This document shows positions 43,021 to 52,675 of a stretch of DNA of 64,000 nt, one piece after another. The position numbers and the translations under genes were made by a program. Within the stretch, counting starts at the first letter, position 1; each line of letters opens with the position of its first letter. Source of the stretch: Bacteroidota bacterium (lineage in GTDB: Bacteria > Bacteroidota > Bacteroidia > Bacteroidales > UBA12481); contig JABHCC010000119.1 in NCBI GenBank assembly GCA_018669475.1, positions 1 through 64,000 of the forward strand, in the 5' to 3' direction. The notes beneath the pieces are model-generated. The model was not told the origin of the DNA, made no database searches, and saw only the letters and a list, made by a program, of their open reading frames with translations.

Positions 43021-46000
43021 ATGAGAAAAAAGTTACTGGTTTTATTCGTAGCTGTTATAGCTATGGTTGGTAGTGTCTTTGCACAGACACGTACCATAAC
43101 TGGATCGGTTACTTCCGCAGATGATGGAACTACTTTACCTGGCGTAACTGTCATGGTAAAGGAGACTCGTCAGGCATCTATTTGTGATGCTTACGGAAAG
43201 TACCGTATAACTGTTGGCCCTGAAGCAAAAACACTTGTGTTTCGCTTTTTGGGTATGTTGTCCCAGGAGGTTACCATTGGTAACCAAACTACTGTTAATG
43301 CTGCTTTAGAGCCTGACGTAGCCAACATCGAAGAAGTTGTGGTTACTGCTCTGGGTATTAAGCGGCAGGAAAAGGCCCTTGGATATGCCATTTCAAAGGT
43401 AGATTCAAAGGAGATTACTAAAGTGAATTCAACCAACTTTGGTTCTGCACTTTATGGTAAAGCTGCTGGTGTTAGTATCAGAACCGCTCCTGGTGGAGCT
43501 ACATCTGCTGTTGACATCAAGATACGTGGTATGAACTCAATCAATTTCAGTAATACACCACTGATTGTTGTTGATGGTGTTCCTATTCGTAATGGTGATG
43601 CTAATAACTCAGGTTATTGGGGTGATCAAAGAATTCGTGGAAATGGATTAATTGACATTAACCCAGAAGACATTGCAGATCTTTCTATTTTGAAAGGTGC
43701 ATCTGCATCAGCTCTTTATGGATCAGAGGCTGCTAATGGTGTGATTGTTATCACTACTAAGAAAGGTACCACACGCAAAGGTCTTGGAGTAGATGTTAAT
43801 TATTCATATATGACCGAGAATCCTGCTTTTAATCCATCACTGCAGAACAAATACGGACCAGGTTATTTCCAAGCGATTAACATGGGTTCATTTGGATCAG
43901 ACGAAGATGGTTGGTTATCAGCTGATAATCCTACATATTATAATGAGGATAGTGGTCAGTATGAGACCTATAATGGGTCAATCAGGTATCCAATTTATCG
44001 TTCATATGCACAATATGGACCTGCGTTTGATGGAGAGCCTGTAATTGGTTGGGATAATAAAATTCATCCTTACTCTGCTCAACCTGACAACTGGAATAAT
44101 ATTTTCAGAACAGGTACAAGTTCAATGGCTAACGTAGCATTGAATCAGGCAGGTGATTTTGGAAGCTTCCGTTTCTCTTATACCAGATTAGATTATCAAG
44201 GTATTACGAGAGGATCAGATCATGACAAAAATACCTTTAACCTGAATGCTACTTTAAACCTGCATCGTAATTTCAGATTAGATCTGGTAGCGCAGTACAT
44301 TAGTCAAAAGACTGAAAACCGTCCTTATAAAATTAACAGGATAACAAATAATTATGGTGGTTTCCTAAGTCGTTTTGACGATACGCAATGGTATCTTGAC
44401 AATTACCAGACATCATACGGATACAGATTCCGTACTGGTAGTCAGCCGAGTGCTACTCCTGATGAGAACCTGAATTATAATATGCGTGCAACCGCATTGC
44501 TTGATTATTTCTGGAGAACTCTTGCAAATAACCAGATTGAATTGCAGGATCGTTTGATCACCAGTTCAACTGCTACATGGACAATCGCTGAAGGTCTGAC
44601 TTTCCGTGGTAGGATTTCTAGTGATTATACAGGAATCAATGTTGAAAGCAGAAATCCAAATGCTGTTCCACTGAGTATTGGAACAGGTGGTTCATACAGC
44701 ATGTCTCAAAGCAGATGGAGCAGAACTTATGGTGATGCTATTTTGTCATACGACAAGCAAATATCCAACAACTTTGGATTATTAGTAAATGCAGGTTTCA
44801 CAGGTCGTCGTGAAATGTACAAATCAGTTAACGCTGGTACACAAGGTGGTTTAAGTGCAGAAAACTGGTTCCACCAGAATGCATCATCAAATAATGGTAC
44901 AAGGAATGGTAGTTCATCATTTAATGAGTATCTGAAGTATGCTTATTTCGGAACTGCTGCCTTCCGTTTCCGTGACTTTGCTTTTGTTGAATTCACTGGT
45001 CGACAGGAAAGTTCTTCTACTTTACCTCCAGGAAGCAACACATTCTTCTACCCATCAGTTAATGGTAGTTTTATCTTCTCAGAAGCTCTGGGTCTTGAAG
45101 GAGCACTTGATTATGGTAAATTACGTGTAGCTTGGGGTATTGTGGGTAATGCACCACCAATTTATGCTGCTAATAATGCTTATTCACAAGGTGCTGTTAA
45201 CGGAGTTATTTATAACTCAGTATCCTCAAATTATGGAAATGACGGTATTCGTCCAGAGGAAAAGCACGAATTTGAAGTAGGTACTGACCTTAAATTCTTT
45301 GGTAATCGCCTGGGAGTTGAAGCAAACGTATATCATAGTCGTATTATTGACCAGATTCTTTGGTTAGATGTTCCTCCAACAATTGGAGCAGGACGTATGC
45401 TTACCAATATTGGTGAGTTGAAGAATCTTGGTTTTGAAGCTGCATTGTACGGTTCAGTACTTGAAAGCAAGAATATGCGCTGGGATCTGAGAGGTAACTT
45501 CTCAATCAACAGAAATACTGTTGTAAGCCTGATGCCTGGTGTTGATATGTTAACTCACTCCAACATGGATGCAGGAGCTGCATTAATTGTTTCTGTACCT
45601 GGTGGATCTATGGGTGATATTATCACTTACATGCCACGTATAAATGACGCCGGACAATATATTGTTGATCCTGAATCAGGATACCATCAAATCAACTTTG
45701 ATGAATATGATGCCGAAGGAAATCCAGTTGACTATGGTTATGGTGATACCCGCCAGAAGGTTGGTAATGCAATGCCTAAGGTTGTTGGAGGATTCGGAAG
45801 TAATCTTGAAGTCAAAGACTTTTTCATTGATTTTGTAATTGATTATAGTATTGGTGGTGATGTTGTTTCTCTTGCAGGTCAGTATATGAAAGGTGCTGGT
45901 ATGTTTGAAGAAACTCTTGAATATCGTGATGAAGAGAATGGTGGATTAGCCTATTACACTGATGGTGATGGTACTCGTCATTTAGCTGATGGTGCCTCTG

Positions 46001-46425
46001 CTGGCCCGGCTGGTGAGCGAATTTACAATGATGGTCTTATCATTGATGGTGTTAAACCTGATGGTACACCTAATGATATCATTCTTTCTGCTGGTGAATA
46101 TTATATGAATACTTTCCAGTGGGGAGCTGTTCCGGCATGGGGTAGTGGAATGAGCCGTTATGATGATGCTGTTCATAAAAACACTTATGTTAAGTTCAGA
46201 GAATTGTCAATAGGTTACAATTTGCCACAAAGTATGGCTGATAAACTCAAATGCAATAGTATCAGAGTTGCACTCACAGGTAGTAATTTATTCTATCTAT
46301 ACAGAACTTTCAAACAGTTCGATCCTGAAACCAATATCGGTTCTAGCTGGGTAAACCAAGCGATCGTTTCTGGATCTACTTCTGCTACAAGAAGTATTGG
46401 TTTCTCAGTTCGTGCTAGTTTCTAA
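43021..46425 (+). CDS. susC: SusC/RagA-family TonB-dependent outer-membrane transporter
   Basis: An 1134-residue outer-membrane channel. The signal peptide ends at about 21 (VGSVFAQ). A carboxypeptidase D-regulatory-like domain follows (ITGSVTSADDGTTLPGVTVM), then the TonB box region, the plug (EEVVVTALGIKRQEKALGYA, KIRGMNSINFSNTPLIVVDG, ILKGASASALYGSEAANGVI) and a 22-strand barrel ending GFSVRASF with a terminal Phe. It imports oligosaccharides with the SusD lipoprotein encoded 28 bases downstream, powered by TonB. Glycan specificity is inferred from the nearby enzymes. Confidence 0.96.
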   Translation: MRKKLLVLFVAVIAMVGSVFAQTRTITGSVTSADDGTTLPGVTVMVKETRQASICDAYGKYRITVGPEAKTLVFRFLGMLSQEVTIGNQTTVNAALEPDVANIEEVVVTALGIKRQEKALGYAISKVDSKEITKVNSTNFGSALYGKAAGVSIRTAPGGATSAVDIKIRGMNSINFSNTPLIVVDGVPIRNGDANNSGYWGDQRIRGNGLIDINPEDIADLSILKGASASALYGSEAANGVIVITTKKGTTRKGLGVDVNYSYMTENPAFNPSLQNKYGPGYFQAINMGSFGSDEDGWLSADNPTYYNEDSGQYETYNGSIRYPIYRSYAQYGPAFDGEPVIGWDNKIHPYSAQPDNWNNIFRTGTSSMANVALNQAGDFGSFRFSYTRLDYQGITRGSDHDKNTFNLNATLNLHRNFRLDLVAQYISQKTENRPYKINRITNNYGGFLSRFDDTQWYLDNYQTSYGYRFRTGSQPSATPDENLNYNMRATALLDYFWRTLANNQIELQDRLITSSTATWTIAEGLTFRGRISSDYTGINVESRNPNAVPLSIGTGGSYSMSQSRWSRTYGDAILSYDKQISNNFGLLVNAGFTGRREMYKSVNAGTQGGLSAENWFHQNASSNNGTRNGSSSFNEYLKYAYFGTAAFRFRDFAFVEFTGRQESSSTLPPGSNTFFYPSVNGSFIFSEALGLEGALDYGKLRVAWGIVGNAPPIYAANNAYSQGAVNGVIYNSVSSNYGNDGIRPEEKHEFEVGTDLKFFGNRLGVEANVYHSRIIDQILWLDVPPTIGAGRMLTNIGELKNLGFEAALYGSVLESKNMRWDLRGNFSINRNTVVSLMPGVDMLTHSNMDAGAALIVSVPGGSMGDIITYMPRINDAGQYIVDPESGYHQINFDEYDAEGNPVDYGYGDTRQKVGNAMPKVVGGFGSNLEVKDFFIDFVIDYSIGGDVVSLAGQYMKGAGMFEETLEYRDEENGGLAYYTDGDGTRHLADGASAGPAGERIYNDGLIIDGVKPDGTPNDIILSAGEYYMNTFQWGAVPAWGSGMSRYDDAVHKNTYVKFRELSIGYNLPQSMADKLKCNSIRVALTGSNLFYLYRTFKQFDPETNIGSSWVNQAIVSGSTSATRSIGFSVRASF

Positions 46426-46453
46426 GGAGTGAAATGATTAAATATTAAACAAT

Positions 46454-48028
46454 ATGAAAAGAAAATTATATATAGTTTTAGTCATGTTCGCTGGATTGGC
46501 TGTTATCTTTAATAGCTGTAACAAGAGTGAACTTGAAGATCTTTACACAGATCCGGGGAAATCAACAGTTGCTACCGTTGAGAACTTCTTTACCGGAGTT
46601 TTAATGAGCGCAAATAATGTTGTTCTTCCTTGGTATTGGAGATTTTTCGTGGTTGAACAACCCACCCTTGGCCACTTTACTCAGGTAATGGGCTGGATGA
46701 ATACTGCTGATCAATATTTGGTTTCAGAAACAGTTACTAAATGGAGATGGGAGCAATATTATAATGGTCCTATGACTAAGTTCAGGGTAATGGAGTTGTT
46801 ATATAATGATCTCGAAGAGACAGATCAGGCCGACATGCGTGTTTTCATGCTGGCAGCTAAGATCTTCTTCTATGATCAGTCTCAACAAATGGTTGACCTC
46901 TTTGGTGACATTCCATGGTCAGAAGCTGGTAAAGTTCGCGAATTGGGCGACCTGGATGCAGCTCTTCCAAAGTATGACACAGGAAAAGAGATATATGACG
47001 CTATGTTAGCCGATCTTGAAAGCATCAATAACGAATTAGCTAGTCTTAAGGTTAAATCATTCTATGCTGGTTTGTTTGCTGATAAGGATTTACTGAATAA
47101 TGGTGATGTTACATTATGGAGAAAGTATGCAAACTCATTGAGTCTAAGACTGCTTATGCGTATGTCTGATGCAGTTGATGTCTCAGCTAAAGTTGCTGCT
47201 ATTCTGAATGATCCAGGTAAATATCCTATCGTTGAAAATAACGGTGAGAACATCATGCTCGATGCTGGTGGTCCTGATCTGTATGCTACAACTTCAAGTA
47301 TGAACGGTGGAATTCGTCAAGCTATGGAAACATGGGGACAATATGATATCGCTCCAAAGGCACTTTGTGACTTTATGGTGAATAATACTGACCCAAGGCT
47401 GGAAATCACTTTCGATCCAAATATCAATGGTGAGTATAACGGTATGGATCCTCTGATTGATGGAACAACTCAAAGTAATATGCTGGCTGATGGATTAATT
47501 GCTCGTTATGACACTTCATCTTTCACCAGAAATAATTATTTCCCTGGATTTGTTATCGGCGCGGCTGAAATTAGCCTTATCAAAGCTGAAGCATTTGAAA
47601 AGGGTTTTGCTACTGGTGATGCTAAGTCAGCTTATAATCTGGGTGTTGAGCAGTCAATAGAATTCTATTATGCTATTAATGCTACTGGTGATTATCGTGA
47701 GCCTATCGCTATGGATGCTGCTGCAGTTGCTGCCTATCTGCTTGCTCCTGGTGTTGCATGGGATGGCAATGACAAAATGGAAATGATTGCCACTCAGAAA
47801 TGGATCAATTCAGGACTTGGATCAATGACTCAGACATGGTCAGAGTTAAGACGATTCGATCTGCCTGTTTTTGATTTCTTACCTGATAACGCTACAGCAA
47901 GTGGACAAAGTTTACCTCCTATGAGGTGGCTATATCCTAGCTCAGAAAAAGCATTGAATGAATCAAACTACAATGAAGTAGTTGGAACTCAGGATATGGA
48001 CAATAAGATTTTCTGGGATAAAAATTAA
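46454..48028 (+). CDS. susD: SusD/RagB-family glycan-binding lipoprotein
   Basis: A 524-residue lipoprotein with lipobox FNSC (Cys 22). The rest fits the SusD-like_2 subgroup: ELEDLYTDPGKSTVATVENF near the start, WEQYYNGPMTKFRVMELLYN, TGKEIYDAMLADLESINNEL and DVTLWRKYANSLSLRLLMRM, which form the TPR-like helices. It lies on the cell surface as the lid of SusC and binds the glycan. It directly follows susC and ends at a strong terminator. Confidence 0.95.
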   Translation: MKRKLYIVLVMFAGLAVIFNSCNKSELEDLYTDPGKSTVATVENFFTGVLMSANNVVLPWYWRFFVVEQPTLGHFTQVMGWMNTADQYLVSETVTKWRWEQYYNGPMTKFRVMELLYNDLEETDQADMRVFMLAAKIFFYDQSQQMVDLFGDIPWSEAGKVRELGDLDAALPKYDTGKEIYDAMLADLESINNELASLKVKSFYAGLFADKDLLNNGDVTLWRKYANSLSLRLLMRMSDAVDVSAKVAAILNDPGKYPIVENNGENIMLDAGGPDLYATTSSMNGGIRQAMETWGQYDIAPKALCDFMVNNTDPRLEITFDPNINGEYNGMDPLIDGTTQSNMLADGLIARYDTSSFTRNNYFPGFVIGAAEISLIKAEAFEKGFATGDAKSAYNLGVEQSIEFYYAINATGDYREPIAMDAAAVAAYLLAPGVAWDGNDKMEMIATQKWINSGLGSMTQTWSELRRFDLPVFDFLPDNATASGQSLPPMRWLYPSSEKALNESNYNEVVGTQDMDNKIFWDKN

Positions 48029-48045
48029 GATACTGGAACTTGTAA

Positions 48046-48080
48046 CAAAAAAAGGGTGCTGATACAGCACCCTTTTTTTT
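48046..48080. terminator. Bidirectional terminator between susD and the fucosidase gene
   Basis: Stem GGGTGCTG/CAGCACCC (48054-48061 with 48065-48072), ATA loop, A-run before and eight Ts after, so it serves both convergent units. Confidence 0.93.
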
Positions 48081-48127
48081 ATCCCATAATTTATGAATGT
48101 AGAATCCTCAGATCTGCTACAGAATCA

Positions 48128-49558
48128 TTATTGTATTCTGAAGCAAATAGCGTAAGAGTGGGGAGGATCACTAATCAATTTTGCAGGAAGAATAATTTCC
48201 AACCCCTTCTCAGTAGATTTTGTTTTAATACGCCCTTTGTAACCAATTACAGAAACCTTGGCATTTGATGGTAAATCCAGATCATGCAGAGAAATACGAT
48301 CAGGATAATTTTCACCTTCTTTCGCAGTGTATATAGCGTAAATTGCAGAATGATCCTTTTTCTCAGTAAAATATAGTGGTCCGTTATAGTAAGGCTCGAT
48401 TTTACGTGTCGCATATATTGCCTCAGAGTTAATATCCATCCATGATCCTATTTTTTCTAAACGGTCATAAGCATCTGGATGCCATGTTCCTTCAGGACTA
48501 GGACCGACATTAAGTAATAAATTGCCACCCTTAGCAACAATATCAATCAACATGTGAACAAGTTCTCTTCCTGATTTATATTCAGCATTAAAAGAGTATG
48601 ACCAACCACCGCCCATAATAATACATGATTCCCAGGGATAAGGTAGCATCTCTTTGGGAACGGTATTTTCAGGAGTAAGGTAATTCTGATTAGGTCCTTC
48701 AACTGCTCTGTCAACTACAATTAAGCCAGGTTGTTCTTTTCTGGCTTTTGCTGCTAGTTCACTCATTCTGATATCCTGATTTTGAGTATTGGTGAAACTA
48801 TATCCAGGTTTGCAGTTATACTCTTCCACCTGCTCAGGCGTCATTCTTTGAACCCATCCACCATCAAGCCAGAGAATATCAACTTTTCCATAATCTGTCA
48901 TCAACTCCATAATCTGATTGTGAGTGAACTGAACAAAACTTTCCCATTTATCAGGATATTTCGTCACATCGTAATTAACATTCCGATCAGGGGTAGCGAA
49001 ATTTGGCCACCAATAATCTTTTGAATGCCAGTCTGGTTTTGAAAAGTATGCTCCTGCCATCAGACCCTTTGCTCTGAAGGAATCAAAGATCTCCCTGGTG
49101 ACATTAGCTTTTGGGTTTGAAGAGAAAGGAGTTTTAGGATCGGTGATTTTGTAATCAGTAAACTTACTGTCGAACATGCAATATCCATCATGATGCTTCG
49201 TAGTGAGCACAACATATTTCATCCCCGCCTTAGCAGCAGCTTCTGCCCATTTGTCAGGATCAAATTTTGTAGGATTAAATGTTGTTTGAAGATTTTCGTA
49301 TTCTTTTTTGTATTCAACATAGTTGTCGCTTTTCCTTTTGCACCAACCTACATCTTCAGAGCAGATTGACCATGATTCAACGATACCCCATTGAGAATAG
49401 GGTCCCCAGTGCATAAGTAATCCGAATTTAACATCTTCCCAGTTCTCCAGGCTTTCTTTCACAGCAGGGTCGGTGACCGGAAAATACTTTTGTTGATGAT
49501 GTTGGGCTGATGCAATTATTGGTGCAACAAGCAGAAAGAGAATAATTAGTTTCTTCAT
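48128..49558 (-). CDS. Alpha-L-fucosidase, GH29
   Basis: A 476-residue exported glycosidase with signal peptide MKKLIILFLLVAPIIASAQ. GH29 features are KFGLLMHWGPYSQWG, VVLTTKHHDGYCMFDSKFTD and the nucleophile Asp in VDILWLDGGW (about residue 230). A beta-sandwich C-terminal part follows from about 350. It releases L-fucose from glycans in the periplasm. It is the last gene of the minus-strand PUL set and lies about 150 bases after the DUF1080 gene, with a hairpin between, so it may have its own promoter. Confidence 0.95.
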   Translation of the reverse strand: MKKLIILFLLVAPIIASAQHHQQKYFPVTDPAVKESLENWEDVKFGLLMHWGPYSQWGIVESWSICSEDVGWCKRKSDNYVEYKKEYENLQTTFNPTKFDPDKWAEAAAKAGMKYVVLTTKHHDGYCMFDSKFTDYKITDPKTPFSSNPKANVTREIFDSFRAKGLMAGAYFSKPDWHSKDYWWPNFATPDRNVNYDVTKYPDKWESFVQFTHNQIMELMTDYGKVDILWLDGGWVQRMTPEQVEEYNCKPGYSFTNTQNQDIRMSELAAKARKEQPGLIVVDRAVEGPNQNYLTPENTVPKEMLPYPWESCIIMGGGWSYSFNAEYKSGRELVHMLIDIVAKGGNLLLNVGPSPEGTWHPDAYDRLEKIGSWMDINSEAIYATRKIEPYYNGPLYFTEKKDHSAIYAIYTAKEGENYPDRISLHDLDLPSNAKVSVIGYKGRIKTKSTEKGLEIILPAKLISDPPHSYAICFRIQ

Positions 49559-49624
49559 CTGTAATTTATCTTAATTTAATTTGACATAGTTTTTTCATAC
49601 TCTGAGTTGTGCCTGTAAATAACA

Positions 49625-49656
49625 CAATACCCCTGGCTAAACAGGCAGGGGTATTG
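49625..49656 (-). terminator. Hairpin after the DUF1080 gene
   Basis: An 11-base perfect inverted repeat (49625-49635 with 49646-49656; arm CAATACCCCTG) with a 10-base loop, downstream of the DUF1080 stop. The following T-run is poor. Confidence 0.6.
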
Positions 49657-49706
49657 AAAGAATATGTTATCAAACCCAATGGGTTATGAAAGATATCTAT
49701 TTGTTA

Positions 49707-51068
49707 TTAGTCAAGTTCCTTAATTTTGATATTTCTGAAACTAACCTGGTCACCATGATCCTGAATCAGAATATGCCCTTTCTTGTGTTCGCCGAAGTCC
49801 TTATATCTGGCATATTTGCTTTTTTGCACAAGTGCTTTGTAGATCTGTGTGCCTCTTTCGTACTCCACTACTTTCATATCGTTTAGCCAATGCTCAACAT
49901 GAGAGCCGGTAACAAGTATTCTTGCTTTATTCCACTGTCCTGGCTTTTTTACTTTTTTCGTTTCCAGCGCAGGAATCAGATCGTATAAAGAGGCAATAGT
50001 TCGATTTCCACCTATGCCATTTTTTGCATCTGGATGTACTAAATCATCAAGGAGTTGATATTCAAGCCCAATAGCAGATCCGCTCCCTTTATTCTGGCCT
50101 TCTGTAACAAAATATTTTATTCCTGAGTTTGCACCTTTTGAAAGTTTGAAATCAAGAGTCAATTCAAAAGAAGAGAACTCTTGAATAGTAACAATATCTC
50201 CACCATGTGCACTTTCTCCACCTCCGGATGCTGAAACACTGAGAATATCATTCTCCATTGGCCAACCAACTGAAGGGAAAGATTCTTTGTTAGCTCCCCG
50301 CCAACCATCTGAAGAATGGCCATCCCATAATAAGCGCCATCCTGCTTTCTTTTCCTGATCGGTAAGAGTGTTAGGTATGGTTGAAATTTGCTTTATCCCC
50401 TCATCGTCCCACTTATATTGGTCAAGATTCTCAGTTACAATTCTGATATTCTTCCAGATAACCTGTATACCTTCTTTATCTTTATTACCACCCACACCAT
50501 GAACCTGAAAAGCGATAAAACCGCTGGCATCTGCATCGTCAATCAGATTAGCAGCTGGAACACCGTTTATCCAGGTCTTAATATTATTACCAATAGCCTC
50601 AATATGGTATTTGTTCCAGTCGTTCTGTTTAAAAGCTTTTTGTGCCTTCGGATTATTCTCAAGTGAATAGAGCCAACCCCTACGAGCTTCATCGTATATG
50701 CCAGCACTCCAGGCGCGGGCAGCAGGGTCAATCTCAATTTGGTATCCGTGTACACGGCCATTATTATACTCTTTCAAACTATGACTTCGAATCTGTACCC
50801 CGGAATTAAGATTTGGATCAACTTTATATTCAAATTCTAGTATGAAATCGCCATAATCATCTTTTGTGGCTAAGAAACTGTTTGGAGTATTTAAAACAGT
50901 TGTCCCAATTAATAAACCTTTTTTTGCTTCGTATTTTGCTTTACCATTTAATTGCTTAAAGCCCCTAAGGTTTTTACCATTGAATAGAGAAACCCAATCA
51001 TCCTGGCCATAACTGCTGTTCGCAATTAATACTATTGATAGAAATAGTAATAAGTGTTTGATTTTCAT
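49707..51068 (-). CDS. Protein with two DUF1080 domains (3-keto-glycoside hydrolase type)
   Basis: A 453-residue exported protein with signal peptide MKIKHLLLFLSIVLIANSS. Two DUF1080 (concanavalin-like) domains lie at about 25-215 and 235-450, each starting WxxLFNGKNLRGF or WRLLWDGHSSDGW. Both contain SGVQIRSH- or SGIKYFV-type strands and GYQIEID/LEYQLLDD segments. Family members hydrolyse 3-keto-disaccharides or bind glycans. It lies between the sulfatases and the fucosidase and is probably a member of the same degradative set. Confidence 0.88.
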   Translation of the reverse strand: MKIKHLLLFLSIVLIANSSYGQDDWVSLFNGKNLRGFKQLNGKAKYEAKKGLLIGTTVLNTPNSFLATKDDYGDFILEFEYKVDPNLNSGVQIRSHSLKEYNNGRVHGYQIEIDPAARAWSAGIYDEARRGWLYSLENNPKAQKAFKQNDWNKYHIEAIGNNIKTWINGVPAANLIDDADASGFIAFQVHGVGGNKDKEGIQVIWKNIRIVTENLDQYKWDDEGIKQISTIPNTLTDQEKKAGWRLLWDGHSSDGWRGANKESFPSVGWPMENDILSVSASGGGESAHGGDIVTIQEFSSFELTLDFKLSKGANSGIKYFVTEGQNKGSGSAIGLEYQLLDDLVHPDAKNGIGGNRTIASLYDLIPALETKKVKKPGQWNKARILVTGSHVEHWLNDMKVVEYERGTQIYKALVQKSKYARYKDFGEHKKGHILIQDHGDQVSFRNIKIKELD

Positions 51069-51145
51069 GATATAATATTTCTTTGTGTATGCTTTTCAGA
51101 TCAAAGATAAAAAGGATTTGTAATTTACCGTGTTCGCGCACGGAA

Positions 51146-52624
51146 TTAATATCTGCTTTTGCCACTGCTTATATATTGATGCAACAATTTTTGCATTTCT
51201 TTTACAATCTCCGGTTCTTCAAGAAATAGATTGTTACTTTCAGTTATATCTTCAGATACATTATATAGTTGACCTTCAGGTTCTGAATCATTCCCTTTGG
51301 AAGTCCATCCTCCTGAACCTCTTCCATCAATATATTTCCAATCACCTTTTCTCAGACTGAACATTCCCGAAATGGAATGGTGAATAGTACCGGGTCGAAT
51401 AGGGTTTTCAAGTTTCTCACCTAAAATAACAGGAAGCATACTATAACTGTCTTCAGCAGCATTATCGGGGAGAGACTGGCCACTTATTGATGCTACTGTG
51501 GCAAATAAGTCAGTATGAGTTGTGATTTCATTTGTTACCTGGCCTTTTTTTACTTTCTGTGGCCACCGTAGAATATATGGAACATGGTGCCCTCCTTCCC
51601 ATACATCAGATTTCATTCCGCTGAAAGGGGCGTTTGCAAGATGGGGGAAAAGAGACTTATCAGATGGAGTCCAATGAGCACCATTATCACTTGTCACAAT
51701 AATCAAAGTGTTTTTCGCCTGTTTAGTTTGGTCCAAAGCATCGAGAACCAATCCAATACTCTGATCAACCTGATATACAAAATCTCCGTACAAACCTGCT
51801 TCTGATTTCCCTACAGCATCTTCTAATGGAACCCAAGGTGTATGAGGTGCTGAAAGTGGAAAGTATAGAAAGAATGGTTCTACCCGATTATCCATTCGAT
51901 GGATATATCTTACAGCTTCAGCGGTAATTCTTGGTAAGACCCCTTCAATGGTAAAACCTTCCTGCAAATCTCCAGGTCTCCAGAATACTCCCCTTGGATC
52001 ATTCTTACCAGCTGTTGTACTGGTTATTGGAGCAATCAGACGTCTATTACTTATATAACAGTATGGTGTCATGTCAAGAGAAGCCGGAATTATAAAAGAG
52101 AAATCAAAACCATGGTCACTAGGCCCTCCATGTACTAAGTTTTCATAATCTACATTATCTGTGGATGTTGGGGCCCATACACCACCTTCTAGTAATGGTA
52201 GTGAATCATTAATTTTTCCCCAATCCAGACCCAGGTGCCATTTGCCAATACATGCTGTATTGTATCCAGCATTCTTTAGTAAGCCAGCGACTGTCATTCT
52301 ATCTGGCTCGATCAGGCTGGGGGAGTGACCCACGAGAACACCGCTTTTTAACCTGCTTCTGAAACAGTACCTACCTGTTAAAACACCATAGCGTGTGGGA
52401 GTACAGACGGCTGACGGACTGTGTGCATCTGCAAAAATCATTCCTTCATCGGCAATCCTATCCATGTTAGGTGTGGGTACCTTACTTTCCTTATTCAGAC
52501 ATGTAAGATCCCCATAACCCATATCATCAGCCATTATAAATATAATATTGGGTAATTCATTTTTCTGATTGTTACATGCTGCTAATGAAACAAAAATGAT
52601 TAGTGTAATTATGGAGTATTTCAT
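51146..52624 (-). CDS. Sulfatase (family S1), lipoprotein
   Basis: A 492-residue lipoprotein with lipobox LAAC (Cys 17). The alkaline-phosphatase-like sulfatase core opens with NIIFIMADDMGYGDL (metal-binding Asp pair). The formylglycine site is C74-T-P-T-R78, then YGVLTGRY. IGKWHLG and IIVTSDNGAHWTP are further metal/sulfate-binding blocks. It removes sulfate esters from glycans and needs an anaerobic or aerobic formylglycine maturase, not encoded in this window. It lies 42 bases downstream of the other sulfatase gene. Confidence 0.95.
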   Translation of the reverse strand: MKYSIITLIIFVSLAACNNQKNELPNIIFIMADDMGYGDLTCLNKESKVPTPNMDRIADEGMIFADAHSPSAVCTPTRYGVLTGRYCFRSRLKSGVLVGHSPSLIEPDRMTVAGLLKNAGYNTACIGKWHLGLDWGKINDSLPLLEGGVWAPTSTDNVDYENLVHGGPSDHGFDFSFIIPASLDMTPYCYISNRRLIAPITSTTAGKNDPRGVFWRPGDLQEGFTIEGVLPRITAEAVRYIHRMDNRVEPFFLYFPLSAPHTPWVPLEDAVGKSEAGLYGDFVYQVDQSIGLVLDALDQTKQAKNTLIIVTSDNGAHWTPSDKSLFPHLANAPFSGMKSDVWEGGHHVPYILRWPQKVKKGQVTNEITTHTDLFATVASISGQSLPDNAAEDSYSMLPVILGEKLENPIRPGTIHHSISGMFSLRKGDWKYIDGRGSGGWTSKGNDSEPEGQLYNVSEDITESNNLFLEEPEIVKEMQKLLHQYISSGKSRY

Positions 52625-52643
52625 GAAGGTTTTTTTTGGGGTT

Positions 52644-52675
52644 CGGTTATTCAGTTATTCGGTTATTCAGTTCAG
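52644..52675. repeat. Short tandem repeat at the sulfatase junction
   Basis: Two near-identical 16-base units (52644-52659 and 52660-52675), each built from an 8-base unit of the form [GA]GTTATTC. The stop codon of the upstream sulfatase lies inside it. Confidence 0.75.
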
